Source of the DNA: Panorpa germanica | Taxonomy: Eukaryota > Arthropoda > Insecta > Mecoptera > Panorpidae | Assembly: GCA_963678705.1 (NCBI GenBank) | Contig: OY783210.1 | Coordinates: 17,981,331-18,045,330 of the forward strand | Reading direction: 5' to 3' | Length of the DNA: 64,000 nucleotides | Shown: piece after piece, positions 61,711 through 64,000 of the stretch | How positions within the stretch are numbered: the first letter of the stretch is position 1 | Layout of the letters: each line of letters begins with the position of its first letter | Notes under the pieces: generated by a model | What the model saw: only the letters and a program-made list of their open reading frames with translations | Databases searched by the model: none | What the model was told of the DNA's origin: nothing | Translations under genes and position numbers: made by a program

Positions 61711-64000
61711 ATTCCGTTAAAGTATTGACTATTTGTAAGCTTATAAACTATGGAAAATAATTGACATTCGATCAATTAAATGATAAAGTAAACCTCATTA
61801 AAATTGTAACTAATAAAAATGAAAAATTAAAAAAAAGGCGCCATAAAATTTTCAAGCAGAGTCCTCATAAGGATAAATACGGTTCTCACAGTAGTCTCAC
61901 AATTTCCTTTACTTGTCTGTATTTCTTTTCGTGCTTAAAAAAAAGATATGAGTAGCACCCAGAAAATCGAAAAATATATCTTGTTTTACATTTTAAGAGC
62001 AACATTGTAAGAGATAATTCTAAATATAGAAATGCGTTGTTGCCAAATCGTTCAACAAAGTTTGATAAACAAACTTGGTTACGATCTTAAGGATTTTAAG
62101 AGAAGCTATACATAATAATAATTTTATATCGTTTTAAAGAGTTAAAATAGTATTAACTATCTCGTTTAAAGAACATTCGTCTACAATTGATCCCTTGAGT
62201 TCACGCGTACACGTTTTTCGTTACATTTGAATGAAATTTTAATTTTTCATCTATGTTCTTACTTTACTTTACTAAAGACGTCTGTAGTTTATAAAAATAT
62301 TGAAAGTAATCTCTATTACTTCAGAAAGTATCTAAAGATGTTAGCTAATTAAATCAATACTGGATAACATTCACAGTAACAGAATTGAACAGAAACACGA
62401 AACTTTATGGTCTTCATCATAACGACTGCTGATTCCAACTTTTTGCTGGGTTATATCTGTACTTTACAAATAGCTGCTACAGAGATGAACTCAAGCGCGA
62501 GTTCGCGAAAATTAATTTGTAAGAGAAGAAAAATTATATGTACATTTATAGATAGGGCCTCAGATTTGGAAAAAATATTCATCCTTTCAACTTGGTTTTG
62601 ACATAATACCTAAAAAGAGTTTTCCGATTCTGAATACCGAATCAGAATAACACTTGTCAAACCATTGGTTTGCTTGAACGGTATTTTCCACTATTAAAAT
62701 GCTTTATGAAGGTTTTTCAGAGGTTTTTTGAAAAAATTAAGCTACTCAAGTTCGCCATAAAGTATTTAATCTCTTTTGTAACTTATTTAAGATTGGACGA
62801 TAGCTGTGGTAGACTACAAAATTATAAAATAAGGGTCTTAGTCTACTGTCCATTTAATTAAAAACTTGTTTATATACCAAACGCGAAAGTTTGACCAAGC
62901 TTGCAAAAAATTAGAGATTAGCTCGTAGAAAATCATCGAATAGCTTAAGAATTTAAACTCATACTCAAACTCACTTTTCTGTACTAAATATTTCCAATTC
63001 GAATCTGATTATATATACAGTATAATAAAATAATATCTATACTCGTATGTATATCTATACAAAAGATGTAAAGGTCACTGTACGATCCTCCATCCCTTAT
63101 TTTACCCCCGTATTGTCTCGGGGTTATTTTTATAACAAACAGCAGCAAATCCATATCAATATTATTCTACAAAAGTACGGTTTATTTTCACACTGAAAAA
63201 TATTCAACGTTATCCAAATCTGAACGATTCTTTAAATATACATTTAATATCGTATTACAGATGTAAAGCGATTGTTCGTGATGTAAAGCGTCATACTGAA
63301 TGACAATGACAATGTTTTGATAACAGATTAAGGAATTAAAATATGAAGAAAGAAATAAAGATAGTAGAGTTATAATTGATCACGCCTAGTAATGAGGATT
63401 CAATTATGTTTGTTTCGGGATAAATGTTTTTCCAATTTTCCAAAATATCGTATATAAAGTGAATGTTATTGTGGAATAGATCTGTAATAAAAAGAAAGGC
63501 AGCAACAGATGACGTAATTAATGAAAGTAATGTAGGTCTAATAAAGCGAGCCTCTAAACTCGTTACAATATACTTTTTATTTCTAATTGGAATTTTGATT
63601 TTATATACTTTTTAGGTATGTACTTATGAACTATAATGTGTGTTTCTTCTTTTAATAAAAATATCAATCAAATTTGAATTTTCTTTAATGTTTTTTTGCA
63701 TAATTTTTAGAACAAAACATAATTCTTTTTTTAATCTTTCATGGTTATTCTTGTGTGTTTCAGTGTACTGCGAAATTTTCTCAAAATTGACATGTAAAAT
63801 CTCTGTTATTAGCAATTGTAGATGTAGTAATACCTTCTTTGTACACAACAACTCACTTCAGCTTGACATCTAAGCGTGAACAGGTAATTTTTGGGTTCAC
63901 AAACCATAACAACGATGTAAACCCTTTCACAACATCAATTCACCTTGTATCTGTGGTGTGAACCAACCAGTCTATTGTGGTTTTGTCATTCTGTACCCAT
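61711..64000. other. Gene-free AT-rich DNA
   Basis: Short ORFs (61761-61955, 62407-62601, 63640-63873) have no recognisable motifs. Nothing else seen up to the window end. Confidence 0.5.

Overview
The window is nuclear DNA from an insect (or close arthropod relative). The evidence is AT-rich sequence, spliceosomal introns with GT-AG borders, an intronless 'long' Toll receptor of the 18-wheeler/Toll-6/7/8/10 type, and many non-autonomous DNA transposons. I cannot name the order or species from sequence alone. Nothing indicates a bacterial operon, CRISPR array, virus or plasmid.

Layout. 1-9 kb is AT-rich intergenic DNA with one tRNA-derived SINE remnant. 9.1-13.2 kb (minus strand) is the Toll receptor gene. 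13-36 kb is gene-poor and carries copies of a ~500-bp MITE family, two hAT MITEs with intact 8-bp target duplications, and exon-like debris. 36-38 kb holds a tandemly duplicated exon-like block and a clearly decayed terminal exon of a mitochondrial folate/FAD carrier (SLC25A32 type). 39.7-42.8 kb is the strangest part: a 1.26-kb inverted repeat with two smaller inverted-repeat elements nested in its spacer, ~400 bp of TA repeat, a ~60-bp minisatellite, nine consecutive perfect mini-hairpins, and a tRNA-headed SINE with a C-rich body. 43-45 kb is a cluster of TA-flanked MITEs.

46.9-52.4 kb is a compact housekeeping cluster. A cytochrome b561-domain protein (3 exons), an RFXANK/ANKRA2-like ankyrin protein (3 exons) and GATAD1 (3 exons) lie on the minus strand. 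Mitochondrial ribosomal protein L24 (2 exons) lies on the plus strand, head to head with GATAD1 across about 290 bp. I could reconstruct all four exon-intron structures with consistent phases. 52.4-64 kb is gene-poor, with further MITEs, a decayed mariner-like transposase fragment and an LTR/promoter-like island.

The genes are not a pathway. Toll acts in innate immunity or cell-surface patterning, RFXANK and GATAD1 are nuclear chromatin/transcription proteins, mRpL24 is part of the mitoribosome, and the b561 protein is a transmembrane electron carrier. The most unusual item is the hairpin array at 42141-42393.
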